From NCBI RefSeq assembly GCF_000698575.1, contig NZ_JFHD01000011.1, positions 124,001-188,000 of the forward strand: a DNA stretch of 64,000 nucleotides, written 5' to 3'. Under the pieces are notes generated by a model, which saw only the letters and a program-made list of their open reading frames with translations, searched no databases and had not been told where the DNA came from. Position numbers and translations under genes: made by a program. This document shows positions 18,825-26,819 of the stretch, piece by piece. Every line of letters begins with the position of its first letter. The first letter of the stretch is position 1. The DNA comes from Caballeronia zhejiangensis (lineage in GTDB: Bacteria > Pseudomonadota > Gammaproteobacteria > Burkholderiales > Burkholderiaceae).

Positions 18825-19049
18825 ATGCAGCCTTATCGAAATATTGCCGGCAATTCGGGCGTCGAAGCATTCGACATCCTGCACGACGGCATCAAAGTGC
18901 GCTTCGTCAACGGCGGGACATACCTGTATGACTATCGCGTGCCCGGTCGCGCGCGCGTCGAGGAAATGAAGCAACTGGCCCGCGCCGGACGCGGGCTCAG
19001 CACATACATTGCGAAGTTCGGTGGGGAGTATGCCGAAAGAATCGACTAG
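18825..19049 (+). CDS. Small hypothetical protein with KTSC-like fold, 74 aa
   Basis: A 74-residue protein, MQPYRNIAGNSGVEAFDILH..., with a pattern of short strands and a helix (VRFVNGGTYLYDYRVPG, then a helix and GLSTYIAKFGGEYAERI). The Y-x-Y-x-VP segment and the C-terminal I-x-x-x-GGEYA resemble small KTSC-domain proteins, but the match is from memory and partial. No signal peptide or membrane segment. ATG 18825 is the first start that leaves room for the divergent neighbour. Confidence 0.65.
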   Translation: MQPYRNIAGNSGVEAFDILHDGIKVRFVNGGTYLYDYRVPGRARVEEMKQLARAGRGLSTYIAKFGGEYAERID

Positions 19050-19111
19050 CTGCCCGAAGGGGCGATTCTACGCGAGATCGGGAAGTTTTCTTCGGACGAT
19101 TGAATGTGGCG

Positions 19112-19849
19112 TCATCGAACGACAGGCAGATTCGGCACGTTCTCGTTGACCGCCGTGTTGAGTTGGTGAAGCTGGCGCTGCAGTTTGTTGAGTTGCGCCT
19201 GCGCCGCGGCGCGCCGTCCTTCGAGTTGCGCCAGCTCCTTGCGAATTTCCTGCTGCTTGAGCGCAACCTCCTGATCGTGCCGCCCGCCTCGCTGCAGATC
19301 GACGCGCACGCGCTCGATCTGCGCGTCCGATTCCGCGGTGAGACGTTCGATCTGCTCGTTCTGCGCTTCGAGATGCGCGCGCCGCATTTCGGCGTCGGCA
19401 AGCCGCATCGCCTGTTCGACGAAATGACGGAACGCCGATTCCGCCGCGCCGAGGTCGCCGGCCTTGAGCACGCGCCAGACCGCATCCTCATGATGGAGCA
19501 CGGCGTAATAGATCAGATCGCGCGGATAAAACAGCAGGCTCGCGGAATAGGCGAAGCTCTGAAACGTGCGAAACGTCGAGAGCGCACCTTGCTGAACGAG
19601 CCATTCGACTTCCGCGAGATGCGCGGCCTGCACGGCTTCCTTGCCGGATTGCTGGGTGGCGGGAACGACCCCGGGCCGCAGCGGCGTGACGCGCGTCGAA
19701 AGCTGAACCGGGACGGACTCCTCCCCGGACAGGTCTTCGGCGTGGATCTCCGGCGCGGTGAAGCCGCGTGGAATGTTGGCTTTTTGACGCACGAGAAACG
19801 ATGGTGCGTTGTCGAGCAAGCTCCCTCTTCTGCTCAGCAGGCTTTTCAC
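19112..19849 (-). CDS. DUF2968 family protein, apparently without a signal peptide
   Basis: A 245-residue protein whose C-terminal two thirds match the DUF2968 family common in Burkholderia: EVEWLVQQGALSTFRTFQSF, ASLLFYPRDLIYYAVLHHED, RLADAEMRRAHLEAQ, followed by a long coiled coil (about 150-235; QEVALKQQEIRKELAQLEGR). Function unknown; the coiled coil suggests oligomerisation. I prefer the GTG at 19849 (GGGAG six bases upstream); a GTG at 19879 is possible. Neither gives a secretion signal or lipobox, whereas I recall DUF2968 proteins as exported. Confidence 0.72.
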   Translation of the reverse strand: MKSLLSRRGSLLDNAPSFLVRQKANIPRGFTAPEIHAEDLSGEESVPVQLSTRVTPLRPGVVPATQQSGKEAVQAAHLAEVEWLVQQGALSTFRTFQSFAYSASLLFYPRDLIYYAVLHHEDAVWRVLKAGDLGAAESAFRHFVEQAMRLADAEMRRAHLEAQNEQIERLTAESDAQIERVRVDLQRGGRHDQEVALKQQEIRKELAQLEGRRAAAQAQLNKLQRQLHQLNTAVNENVPNLPVVR

Positions 19850-20147
19850 GATGGCTCCCTGGCCAGTCTTTTCCAGCACTGGCTGTCATGCATTGAGGTT
19901 GGTTTAAATTCGGTACCGCGACACGCGTTATTCGATTCGAATGAATACCGGCGCAACCATTCTGCATGACGAACGGAATCTGCTTTCTTTCGCTCGAATA
20001 AGCTATCGGATCAAGTATAGGCGAGACGTCCGGCGATTCAAACGATGCAGAAAATGCCGCCGACGCAGTGCGCGGATTCCGTGAGAAAGAGGATAAAAAT
20101 GTAACGCGATGAAAAAATCGGAATGCGCCGAATGCAACGATCGAAAA

Positions 20148-20723
20148 TCAAGAGTGGCGATAAAACGCTTGCGTCCCGTTCATCCTCATCCTGGCGATTT
20201 GAGCGGAGCGCGCTTTCGACATCAAGGCGACCATACGCATGATCCTGATGCCCTGAAGACCGCACGCAATGCCCGGCGTCTCAGCGACGCGCGACTCGAG
20301 CGAACCCATGACTCCATGCAGATTGACGACAGGCGTCGGCAATCCGGGCATGCCGATCTGCGTCGCGGGCCTGTGCAGCGGCGCGTGCGTCAGTGCGGCC
20401 TCGCGCCGATCGTCCGCGAAGAAATCTGACAGAACCTCTGGCGTTTCGACATGAGGCGCGCCTTCGTTTCGATTCTGAAAAAATTCGTCAATCGATACCA
20501 AATAACGAACCGGCGTTTCTTCGACACGCCGTGCAATCGCCGCGCAGCGTTGCAGTTTCCAGTTTTCGCGCTGACTGACTGCCGCGATCGAATCCGCGAT
20601 ACGCGCGCGCATTTCCGCTTCGCGACGCGCAATCAATGCGTTCAGCATGTGCGCTTCCTCGCCCGACTCCTCGGGCAATTGATCGCGCCATTTCAATAAT
20701 TCGCTCAGTGCGATGATCGACAT
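20148..20723 (-). CDS. Hypothetical protein, 191 aa
   Basis: I do not recognise a family. It starts MSIIALSELLKWRDQLPEES behind GGAG. The first 75 residues look helical and charged (MLNALIARREAEMRARIADS), the middle contains FFQNRNEGAPHVETPEVLSD, and the C-terminal part is basic (MRMVALMSKARSAQIARMRM). No signal peptide or membrane span. It is flanked by two gene-free stretches of about 240-300 nt that are poorer in G+C, and may be a lineage-specific gene. Confidence 0.55.
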   Translation of the reverse strand: MSIIALSELLKWRDQLPEESGEEAHMLNALIARREAEMRARIADSIAAVSQRENWKLQRCAAIARRVEETPVRYLVSIDEFFQNRNEGAPHVETPEVLSDFFADDRREAALTHAPLHRPATQIGMPGLPTPVVNLHGVMGSLESRVAETPGIACGLQGIRIMRMVALMSKARSAQIARMRMNGTQAFYRHS

Positions 20724-20960
20724 GAAGTACTCCGTGGCGTGCAGACTTTCGAACGGGAAACAGGCAATTCGATATTGTTTGGATCGCGAATTGTAATAGA
20801 CCCGCGCCCTGGATCGCCTGTCAAATATCCTATCCGTTTATCGGCCATTTAGCGTCGCTTAAGACATAAATAAGGACAGTCCTAATCGCGGCGCACGCGG
20901 CACGTTCGATGCTGACGGTTCTGTAAGCGGCGCGCCTGGCGCCGGCTCAAGGAGACAGAT

Positions 20961-21236
20961 ATGAAAACCACTACCGCGATCGCTGGCGCGCTCCTCGCGC
21001 TGGCCAGCACCAGCGCGCTTTCGCAGGAAATGTCGCGCGATCAGTTGATGCAGCGTCAGCAGCAGATGCAGCCGGGCAAGAATGAACCGATGCCCGCCCC
21101 GCGCACGGGCGACTCGTCGCAAGGCGGCGTGCAGTCCGGCACCTCCGGCGGCGGCACGCTGATGCAGCAGCGCGAGCAAGGGATGTCGCCGGCTCAGCCG
21201 GGTGACTCCAAATCGACCGGGACGATCAAGCAGTAG
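20961..21236 (+). CDS. Small secreted Gln/Gly/Ser-rich protein, 91 aa
   Basis: A 91-residue exported protein with a clear signal peptide (MKTTTAIAGALLALASTSAL, cleavage probably after ALS or SQE). The mature part is disordered and Gln/Met/Pro/Gly-rich (RDQLMQRQQQMQPGKNE, QGGVQSGTSGGGTLMQQ). Ribosome site AAGGAGAC lies just upstream. Function unknown. A hairpin terminator follows 17 nt after the stop. Confidence 0.8.
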   Translation: MKTTTAIAGALLALASTSALSQEMSRDQLMQRQQQMQPGKNEPMPAPRTGDSSQGGVQSGTSGGGTLMQQREQGMSPAQPGDSKSTGTIKQ

Positions 21237-21252
21237 CCGCGCACTTTCGTCC

Positions 21253-21284
21253 ACGACGCCGGCCTTGCGCCGGCGTTGTCGTTT
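21253..21284 (+). terminator. Hairpin terminator after the small secreted protein gene
   Basis: ACGACGCCGGC pairs with GCCGGCGTTGT (one G-T wobble) around a five-base loop, followed by CGTTTC on the plus strand. Confidence 0.6.
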
Positions 21285-21405
21285 CGGGATCGCGCGCTCG
21301 CATCGGTCGGATATGGCTCAAAGTAAAGGATCGCTTCCTTAGTCATATGAACGTCACTTGCCGCTCGTAATAATGCGCGGGCAATTCCATAGAAAGGAGA
21401 CGTTC

Positions 21406-22863
21406 ATGGTTCTAGCGCGTGCATGTGCCTTGTCGTTCGGTTTTTTAGCGTTGACCATCGCGGGTTCGTCCGCTTGGGCGAGCGTCGATCTCATCGCGAT
21501 CGGTCAGTTGAGCGGCAATGCCGTCGATCGCTCGAAGGCGACGGCCGCGCCGCTCGAAAACGGCGCGCCGGGCAATCTGCTCGGCGGGCTCGGCTCCGGA
21601 CTCGCGTATGCCGGCTGCGACACGTTTCTCGCCGTGCCCGATCGCGGCCCGAACGCGATCTCGTACAACAAGGCCATCGACGACACCGCGTCGTACATCA
21701 ACCGTTTCCAGACGCTGATCCTGCGCCTCCAAGCCGGCGCGAAAGGCGGCACGTTGCCCTACACGCTCGATCCGACACTCATCGACACGACGCTCCTCCA
21801 TACGCGCGAGCCGCTCGTGTACGGCGACGGCGCCGCGGCGAACGTCGGCAACGGCGCGCCCGCGTTCAACGCGAAGAAGCACACGCACTACTTCACCGGC
21901 CGCTCCGACAACTTCGCGCCGACGCGGCCGTCGACGTATCCGCGCGACGCGCGCTTCGATCCGGAAAGCATCCGCGTGGCGCGCGACGGCGCGAGCGTCT
22001 TCATCTCCGACGAATACGGCCCGTACATCTATCGCTTCGACCGGCAGAGCGGCGAGCGCATCGCGGCGTACGCGGTGCCGGCGTCGTTCGCGGTGACGGC
22101 GCTCTCGCCCGTCGGCAGCGACGAGATCGGCGCGAACGCGTCGGGCCGCGTCGCGAACAAAGGCATGGAAGGCCTCGCGATCTCGCCGGACGGCGACGCG
22201 CTCTTCGGCGCGATGCAAAGTCCGCTGCTGCAGGACGGCGGCACCAATGGCGCGTACACGCGCATCCTGCGCATCGATCTGCGCACCGGCAAATCGACGC
22301 AGTTCGCCTATCCGCTCACCAACATGGGCACGGCCGACAAACCGAACTATCCGACGATCAGCGATATCGTCGCCGTGAACGACCACGAGCTTCTGCTCGA
22401 CGAGCGCGACGGCAAGGGCCTCGGCGACGATTCGAGCGCGGCCGTCAAGCGCGTGTATCACGTCGATATTTCGGGCGCGCAGGACGTGAGCCAGACGAGC
22501 GGCGCGAGCGGCCTCGCGCCTTTCGCGCTGCAGAAGACGCTGTTCCTCGATGTCGTCAAGGCGCTGAACGCGCACGGCATCGCGTCGACCGACATTCCGG
22601 CGAAGCTCGAAAGCCTCGCGTTCGGGCCGGACGTGCGCGTCGGCGGCGCGCTCAAGCACACGTTGTTCATCGCGAACGACAACGACTTCGTCGGCACCGT
22701 GACGGACACGAACCATCCGGACGGCATCGATAATCCGAACCAGTTCTTCGTCTTCGCGATCGACGATGCCGATCTGCCGGGCTATGTCGCGCAACGTCTC
22801 GACGACAAGGCTTGCCGCTCCCGCCACGACGACGATCACGGCCATCGCGGTCATGACGATTGA
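21406..22863 (+). CDS. Secreted esterase-like/phytase-like protein (phytase-like domain)
   Basis: A 485-residue exported protein: signal peptide MVLARACALSFGFLALTIAG ending near ASA/AWA, then a phytase-like beta-propeller (the domain called esterase-like activity of phytase). Typical segments are FLAVPDRGPNAISYN, SVFISDEYGPYIYRFDRQSG and GMEGLAISPDGDALFGAM. It may act on phosphate esters outside the inner membrane; the true substrate is unknown. The C-terminus is His/Asp-rich (RHDDDHGHRGHDD), a possible metal-binding tail. AAAGGAGA precedes the chosen ATG. Confidence 0.85.
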   Translation: MVLARACALSFGFLALTIAGSSAWASVDLIAIGQLSGNAVDRSKATAAPLENGAPGNLLGGLGSGLAYAGCDTFLAVPDRGPNAISYNKAIDDTASYINRFQTLILRLQAGAKGGTLPYTLDPTLIDTTLLHTREPLVYGDGAAANVGNGAPAFNAKKHTHYFTGRSDNFAPTRPSTYPRDARFDPESIRVARDGASVFISDEYGPYIYRFDRQSGERIAAYAVPASFAVTALSPVGSDEIGANASGRVANKGMEGLAISPDGDALFGAMQSPLLQDGGTNGAYTRILRIDLRTGKSTQFAYPLTNMGTADKPNYPTISDIVAVNDHELLLDERDGKGLGDDSSAAVKRVYHVDISGAQDVSQTSGASGLAPFALQKTLFLDVVKALNAHGIASTDIPAKLESLAFGPDVRVGGALKHTLFIANDNDFVGTVTDTNHPDGIDNPNQFFVFAIDDADLPGYVAQRLDDKACRSRHDDDHGHRGHDD

Positions 22864-22878
22864 CGCGGCCCCTTCGCG

Positions 22879-22913
22879 CGCTTATCCACAGTTTCGGTGG
22901 ACAAGCGTGTAGA
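22879..22913 (+). repeat. Imperfect inverted repeat containing a DnaA-box match
   Basis: CGCTTATCCAC-AGTTTCG-GTGGACAAGCG is an 11-bp inverted repeat with one mismatch, starting about 20 nt after the phytase-like gene stop. Its left arm holds TTATCCACA, identical to the DnaA-box consensus. It may simply act as a terminator-type hairpin, though no U run follows. Confidence 0.5.
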
Positions 22914-23035
22914 TAAGTCGAGGGCCGCGCGTCTATCCCGTTGATGCGACACGCGTTTCGCGGATGCGTCCGGCGAACGCGCGCCTCCTTAAACCGTATA
23001 TACTGTTTTCTCCACATACGACGGGAGAGAACGGG

Positions 23036-23554
23036 ATGAGCACACCGCAAGTCAAGGCGCCGACGAAGAAGGCGTTTCATTTCCCCAAGGGCGCAACGGA
23101 AGCCGCGCCCGCTCCCGCGAAGCGCGGGGCCAAGGCCAGCAAGAAGACGGCTAAACCCGCAGAGCAGACCAAGGCCGCGGCCACGACGCCGAAGACCGCG
23201 AAGAAGCCGGCCGCGAAAGCGCCCGTCGCAAAGAAAGCCGGGAAGACGCCGACAGTCGAAGCCGCTGCCGCGAAGAAAACGGAGAAGACCGTCGCGAGCC
23301 AGCCGAACGCCGACGCGAAAGCCCGCCGCGTGAAGAAGGAAAAAGTCGTGCGCGACAGCTTCACGATGCCCAAGTCCGACTACGCGAAGATCGCCGCGCT
23401 CAAGGAGAAGTGCCAGAAGAACGGCGTGCGCGTGAAGAAGAGCGAACTGCTGCGGGCCGCGCTCGCGATGCTCGACGCCGCGCCCGAGAAACGCCTCGTC
23501 GAAGCGATCAAGGCGCTCGAAACGGTCAAGACCGGCCGCCCGGCGAACGCCTGA
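23036..23554 (+). CDS. Histone H1-like Lys/Ala-rich protein with C-terminal ribbon-helix-helix-like segment
   Basis: A 172-residue basic protein. Residues 1-95 are a Lys/Ala/Pro repeat tail like those of bacterial histone-H1-like (AlgP/HctB-type) proteins (for example KKTAKPAEQTKAAATTPKTA). Residues 105-155 form a compact block, DSFTMPKSDYAKIAALKEKC then RVKKSELLRAALAMLDAAP, that reads like a strand-helix-helix DNA-binding unit. This suggests a nucleoid-associated or DNA-binding role. GGGAGAG lies upstream of the ATG. It converges with pitA, 11 nt between stops. Confidence 0.78.
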   Translation: MSTPQVKAPTKKAFHFPKGATEAAPAPAKRGAKASKKTAKPAEQTKAAATTPKTAKKPAAKAPVAKKAGKTPTVEAAAAKKTEKTVASQPNADAKARRVKKEKVVRDSFTMPKSDYAKIAALKEKCQKNGVRVKKSELLRAALAMLDAAPEKRLVEAIKALETVKTGRPANA

Positions 23555-23565
23555 ACGTCACGCAC

Positions 23566-25152
23566 TCAGAAGAGATTTCTGAACGCCCAGTAGAGACCGG
23601 CGGCGAGCGCGATCGACGCCGGCAACGTCAGCACCCACGCGAGCACGAGGCTGCGCACGGTGTTCCATTGCAGCCCCGAGCCGTTGGCGGCCATCGTTCC
23701 GGCGACGCCCGAAGACAGCACGTGCGTCGTCGAGACCGGCAGGCCGTAGGCATCCGCCGCACCGATGGTCAGCATCGCGATCAGCTCCGCCGACGCGCCC
23801 TGCCCGTACGTCAGATGCTGCTTGCCGATCTTCTCGCCCACGGTCACGACGATGCGCTTCCAGCCGACCATCGTGCCGAGCCCGAGCGCGATCGCCACCG
23901 CGACCTTCACCCACGTCGGGATAAACTTCGTCGCGTGATCGAGCTGCTTCTTGTAGTTGTCGATCACGGCGCGGTCCGCGGGCGCGAACGCGGGCGCGTT
24001 CGCCTTCTCCATCAGGCGGATCGCTTCGGACGCGAGATACATGTTGTTGCGCACGTTATCGACAAGGTTCTGTGGCACCGCCGCGAGCGATCCCGACGCG
24101 CCGACCTGGTTCGCGATGATGTCGGTCAGTTGCTTCAGCGCGGGCAGCGTCGCGGGCGAAAGCTGGCGCGTACGCACGTAGGATTGAACGTCTTCGCGTG
24201 CATCGGCGGATGGTGGCGCATCGTTCAGATATTTCGCGAAGCTCGCCGATGCCTCGTGCGCCACGGCTACGAAGTTCTGCGTTTCGGCGGGGCTCACCGC
24301 CTTGTTGAGCGCGTAGGCAGTCGGCACCGTGCCGATCAGAATCAGCATGATGAGACCCATGCCTTTCTGCCCGTCGTTCGAGCCGTGCGCGAAAGATACG
24401 CCGGTGCACGTCAGAATCAGCAGTGCGCGAATCCAGAACGGCGGCGGATGATTTTTCTTCGGTTCCTTATAGAGCGCCGGCACGCGCACGAGCGCCTTCA
24501 GCAAAAGCAAGAGGAGTCCCGCGCAGATGAAGCCGACGATCGGCGAGAACAGCAGCGACTTGCCGACGCCCGCCGCCTGCGACCAGTCGACGCCGCTCGT
24601 GCCGTTCGGCCCGCGCAATAGCTGATTCATGAGACCGACGCCGATGATCGAGCCGATCAGCGTATGCGAGCTCGACGACGGCAGGCCGAAATACCACGTC
24701 GCGAGGTTCCAGATGATCGCGGCGATGAGCAACGCGAAGACCATCGCGAAGCCTGCGCTGCTGCCGACCTGGAGTATCAGCTCGACGGGCAGCAGTTGCA
24801 GGATGCCGAACGCGACCGCGCCGCTCGAAACCAGCACGCCGATGAAATTCCACGTCCCGGACCAGACCACCGCGAGGTTCGGCGTCAGCGAGTGCGTGTA
24901 GATGACGGTCGCGACCGCGTTGGCGGTGTCGTGGAAGCCGTTGACGAACTCGAATCCGAGCGCGATCAGCAGCGCGACGGCGAGCAGGAAATAAGGCAGT
25001 GCGGAACTCAGCCGGACGGATTCGAGATCGTTAGCCAGATGCAATCCGACATAACCGATACCGCCGAGAAGTATGAGACCGAAAACGATGAGACCGGTCC
25101 GGCGCGTGCGTTCGCTCACGCCGCCCTGCTGAGGAAATGCGATATCCGGCAT
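23566..25152 (-). CDS. pitA: Low-affinity inorganic phosphate transporter, PitA family
   Basis: A 528-residue inner-membrane PiT transporter importing metal-phosphate with protons. The duplicated PiT signatures are present: GFEFVNGFHDTANAVATVIY near the N-terminus, GLPSSSSHTLIGSIIGVGLM in the middle and GLPVSTTHVLSSGVAGTMAA near the C-terminus. A large soluble insertion (about 270-390) separates the two membrane halves, as in E. coli PitA. ATG 25152 gives MPDIAFPQQGG; the earlier in-frame start at 25182 is less likely. Confidence 0.92.
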   Translation of the reverse strand: MPDIAFPQQGGVSERTRRTGLIVFGLILLGGIGYVGLHLANDLESVRLSSALPYFLLAVALLIALGFEFVNGFHDTANAVATVIYTHSLTPNLAVVWSGTWNFIGVLVSSGAVAFGILQLLPVELILQVGSSAGFAMVFALLIAAIIWNLATWYFGLPSSSSHTLIGSIIGVGLMNQLLRGPNGTSGVDWSQAAGVGKSLLFSPIVGFICAGLLLLLLKALVRVPALYKEPKKNHPPPFWIRALLILTCTGVSFAHGSNDGQKGMGLIMLILIGTVPTAYALNKAVSPAETQNFVAVAHEASASFAKYLNDAPPSADAREDVQSYVRTRQLSPATLPALKQLTDIIANQVGASGSLAAVPQNLVDNVRNNMYLASEAIRLMEKANAPAFAPADRAVIDNYKKQLDHATKFIPTWVKVAVAIALGLGTMVGWKRIVVTVGEKIGKQHLTYGQGASAELIAMLTIGAADAYGLPVSTTHVLSSGVAGTMAANGSGLQWNTVRSLVLAWVLTLPASIALAAGLYWAFRNLF

Positions 25153-25414
25153 GGTTGCCTCGCGTTCACCGTAGCGCAGCAAAGGATACGGTCCGTCGAC
25201 CTTTCCGACTGTGAATCTTTTGTGTCAACAGTTCATGTAAAACTTTCGCTGCGCGCATGCTGACGCGCGTACCCCTCCTTTCGCCCATGTCCGCATGCAA
25301 AGCGCGCTCCCCGCGTCATGCGGGTTTTGCGCTCGCGGAAGCATCGGCATCCTGAACGCATCGGAGTCGCGCACGTGACGCCGTTCGCCATCGATATCCG
25401 CAAAGGGGGCTGCC

Positions 25415-25555
25415 ATGTACTTCGGGACACTCGTCGCTCGGTCGCGCGACGATCAGGAAAATGCGACCTGGCAGCGCGACATGGATGCATCGCGCGTCGT
25501 CACGGCCGGCCGTTGCCGCGCGTTCTGGCGCTGGCTCGCACGATGCTTCGCGTGA
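25415..25555 (+). CDS. Very small protein, 46 aa, strong ribosome site
   Basis: A short open frame, MYFGTLVARSRDDQENATWQ to the end WRWLARCFA, preceded by an excellent ribosome-binding site (AAAGGGGG, 6 nt before the ATG). The C-terminal part RAFWRWLARCF is a Trp/Arg amphipathic segment with two cysteines in the last third. No homologue is known to me. The Shine-Dalgarno and the lack of any overlapping gene are the evidence; expression is unproven. Confidence 0.5.
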   Translation: MYFGTLVARSRDDQENATWQRDMDASRVVTAGRCRAFWRWLARCFA

Positions 25556-25676
25556 GCGGAAACATCCGAAAGTAAAGGATCGTCGCGCACCCGAGGTAAT
25601 AGGATTCGTCCGAGCGTTTCCAAGCGCCGGAGCGGCTTAAATGCAGGCCTTCCGTTATTACAAGAGGCTTTTCAAG

Positions 25677-26051
25677 ATGAATGACCTGCATATTTCCGTC
25701 GATCCGAACGGCCACGCGACGCTCTCGCAGTCGGTGCAGATCAGCGAACATTGCAACAATCGCGCGCGACTGCTTACGTCGCTCGTGAACATCGTCGCTG
25801 CGCCGGGTGGCTTCGAGCACTTCTGCGCTTATCCCGAAGCGATGCGGCGCGACATCCTGAATTTGCTGCGCTCGGTGGCAGAGGAGCAATTGCCGCTTAT
25901 CGCCGCACTCGAGGAGCACGCGACGAAGGCCGGTTATGAGCGAGGTGCTCAGGCGGCGCGCGAAGTGCTCATTCAGGAACAGCAGGCGGCGAACTCCGCG
26001 CTGCACTACGACGCCGAGAATCACGCCGCTCAGATGATTCTCACGCACTGA
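25677..26051 (+). CDS. Hypothetical protein, 124 aa
   Basis: No family recognised. The product, starting MNDLHISVDPNGHATLSQSV, looks soluble and helical in its second half (EEQLPLIAALEEHATKAGYE, then Gln/Ala-rich). Start 25677 has AGAGG nine bases upstream; an ATG at 25641 would add 12 residues. A 14-nt element (AAAGTAAAGGATCG) upstream is shared with the phytase-like gene. A hairpin terminator follows. Confidence 0.65.
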   Translation: MNDLHISVDPNGHATLSQSVQISEHCNNRARLLTSLVNIVAAPGGFEHFCAYPEAMRRDILNLLRSVAEEQLPLIAALEEHATKAGYERGAQAAREVLIQEQQAANSALHYDAENHAAQMILTH

Positions 26052-26065
26052 GCTTGCAATGCGAT

Positions 26066-26094
26066 GCCCCGTGTCTTACGCGGGGCGTTTCTTT
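26066..26094 (+). terminator. Hairpin terminator after the 124-aa gene
   Basis: GCCCCGTG / CGCGGGGC (8 bp with one T-G wobble) followed by GTTTCTTTC, 14 nt after the stop. Confidence 0.7.
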
Positions 26095-26645
26095 CTCGGC
26101 GGATCGGCCGCCGCGCGCAACCGTCCAAAGTCCGTTGCACCGCCGCAAAGCAAGAAGGCGACGCGCGAAGCGGCGGCACAATCCGCAGTCACCACGACGG
26201 AAACGGATCGAATTGCAGCGTTTGCCGGCAAGCCGGCGCATCGTTGAACGATTGCCGCTTACATAACGCGATTAATCCGATTTCTTTCCTGGCCGCATCG
26301 TCTATCCTTCTGAATGTCGTAAGAGATGGGCTGCATGGGCCGCTGCGCCCTGCCATGTGCGAGAGTTCATCGAGCATTATTAGAGGCGCAACCGTACCAG
26401 CGCTCATGACTCTTACGACAACTCTTCTCGCTCCCCTCCACTTGTTGTCCGCATGCTCGACGCTCGATCGATTGCGCGCCGCCATGTTCAATCAGTTATC
26501 CGAATCTATGATGTCGAAGCGCGAGGAAAAGGACGAAGCTTCCTCATTTTCGATTTGAACCACTTGAGATTCGAAACAACGACGGGCCGCGTTTCGGATT
26601 TTTTCGGCATACGGGCCTTTTACAGCGCCCGCGTCAATTCTGAGA
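26095..26645. other. Gene-free stretch upstream of the tRNA-Ser terminator
   Basis: About 550 nt with short open frames but no ribosome site, conserved motif or codon signal that convinces me. It is comparatively AT-rich to the right. GTCGTAAGAG (26316-26325) and CTCTTACGAC (26410-26419) form a 10-bp inverted repeat 84 nt apart. No integrase or attachment-site duplication of the tRNA end is visible. Confidence 0.5.
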
Positions 26646-26679
26646 ACAAAAAAGAAAAGCCCTTGAAGATCAAGGGCTT
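26646..26679 (-). terminator. Terminator of tRNA-Ser
   Basis: On the minus strand AAGCCCTTG-ATCTT-CAAGGGCTT followed by TTCTTTTTT, seven bases after the encoded CCA of tRNA-Ser. Confidence 0.85.
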
Positions 26680-26686
26680 GATATTC

Positions 26687-26776
26687 TGGCGGAGAGAGGG
26701 GGATTCGAACCCCCGATAGGTTTTACCCTATACACGCTTTCCAGGCGTGCGACTTAAACCACTCATCCATCTCTCC
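26687..26776 (-). tRNA. tRNA-Ser (GGA)
   Basis: A 90-nt class II tRNA on the minus strand with encoded CCA. Acceptor GGAGAGA pairs with the CTCTCC end. The anticodon loop CTGGAAA gives anticodon GGA. The long variable arm (TGTATAGGGTAAAACCTATC region) is characteristic of serine tRNAs, and the T-loop is GGTTCGAATCC. Confidence 0.97.
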
Positions 26777-26819
26777 GGAAGTCCGCGATTATACCAAGTT
26801 CCCACGCCTGCGCCAGCCC

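Noticed and set aside
22882..22890. TTATCCACA as part of a replication origin
   Set aside because: It is a single DnaA-box match with no cluster, no AT-rich unwinding region and no dnaA, gidA or parAB nearby. It sits in one arm of a hairpin after a gene.
26646..26776. Integration site at the tRNA-Ser gene
   Set aside because: No integrase gene, no duplicated tRNA 3' end and no mobile-element genes in the vicinity; the neighbouring genes are core functions.
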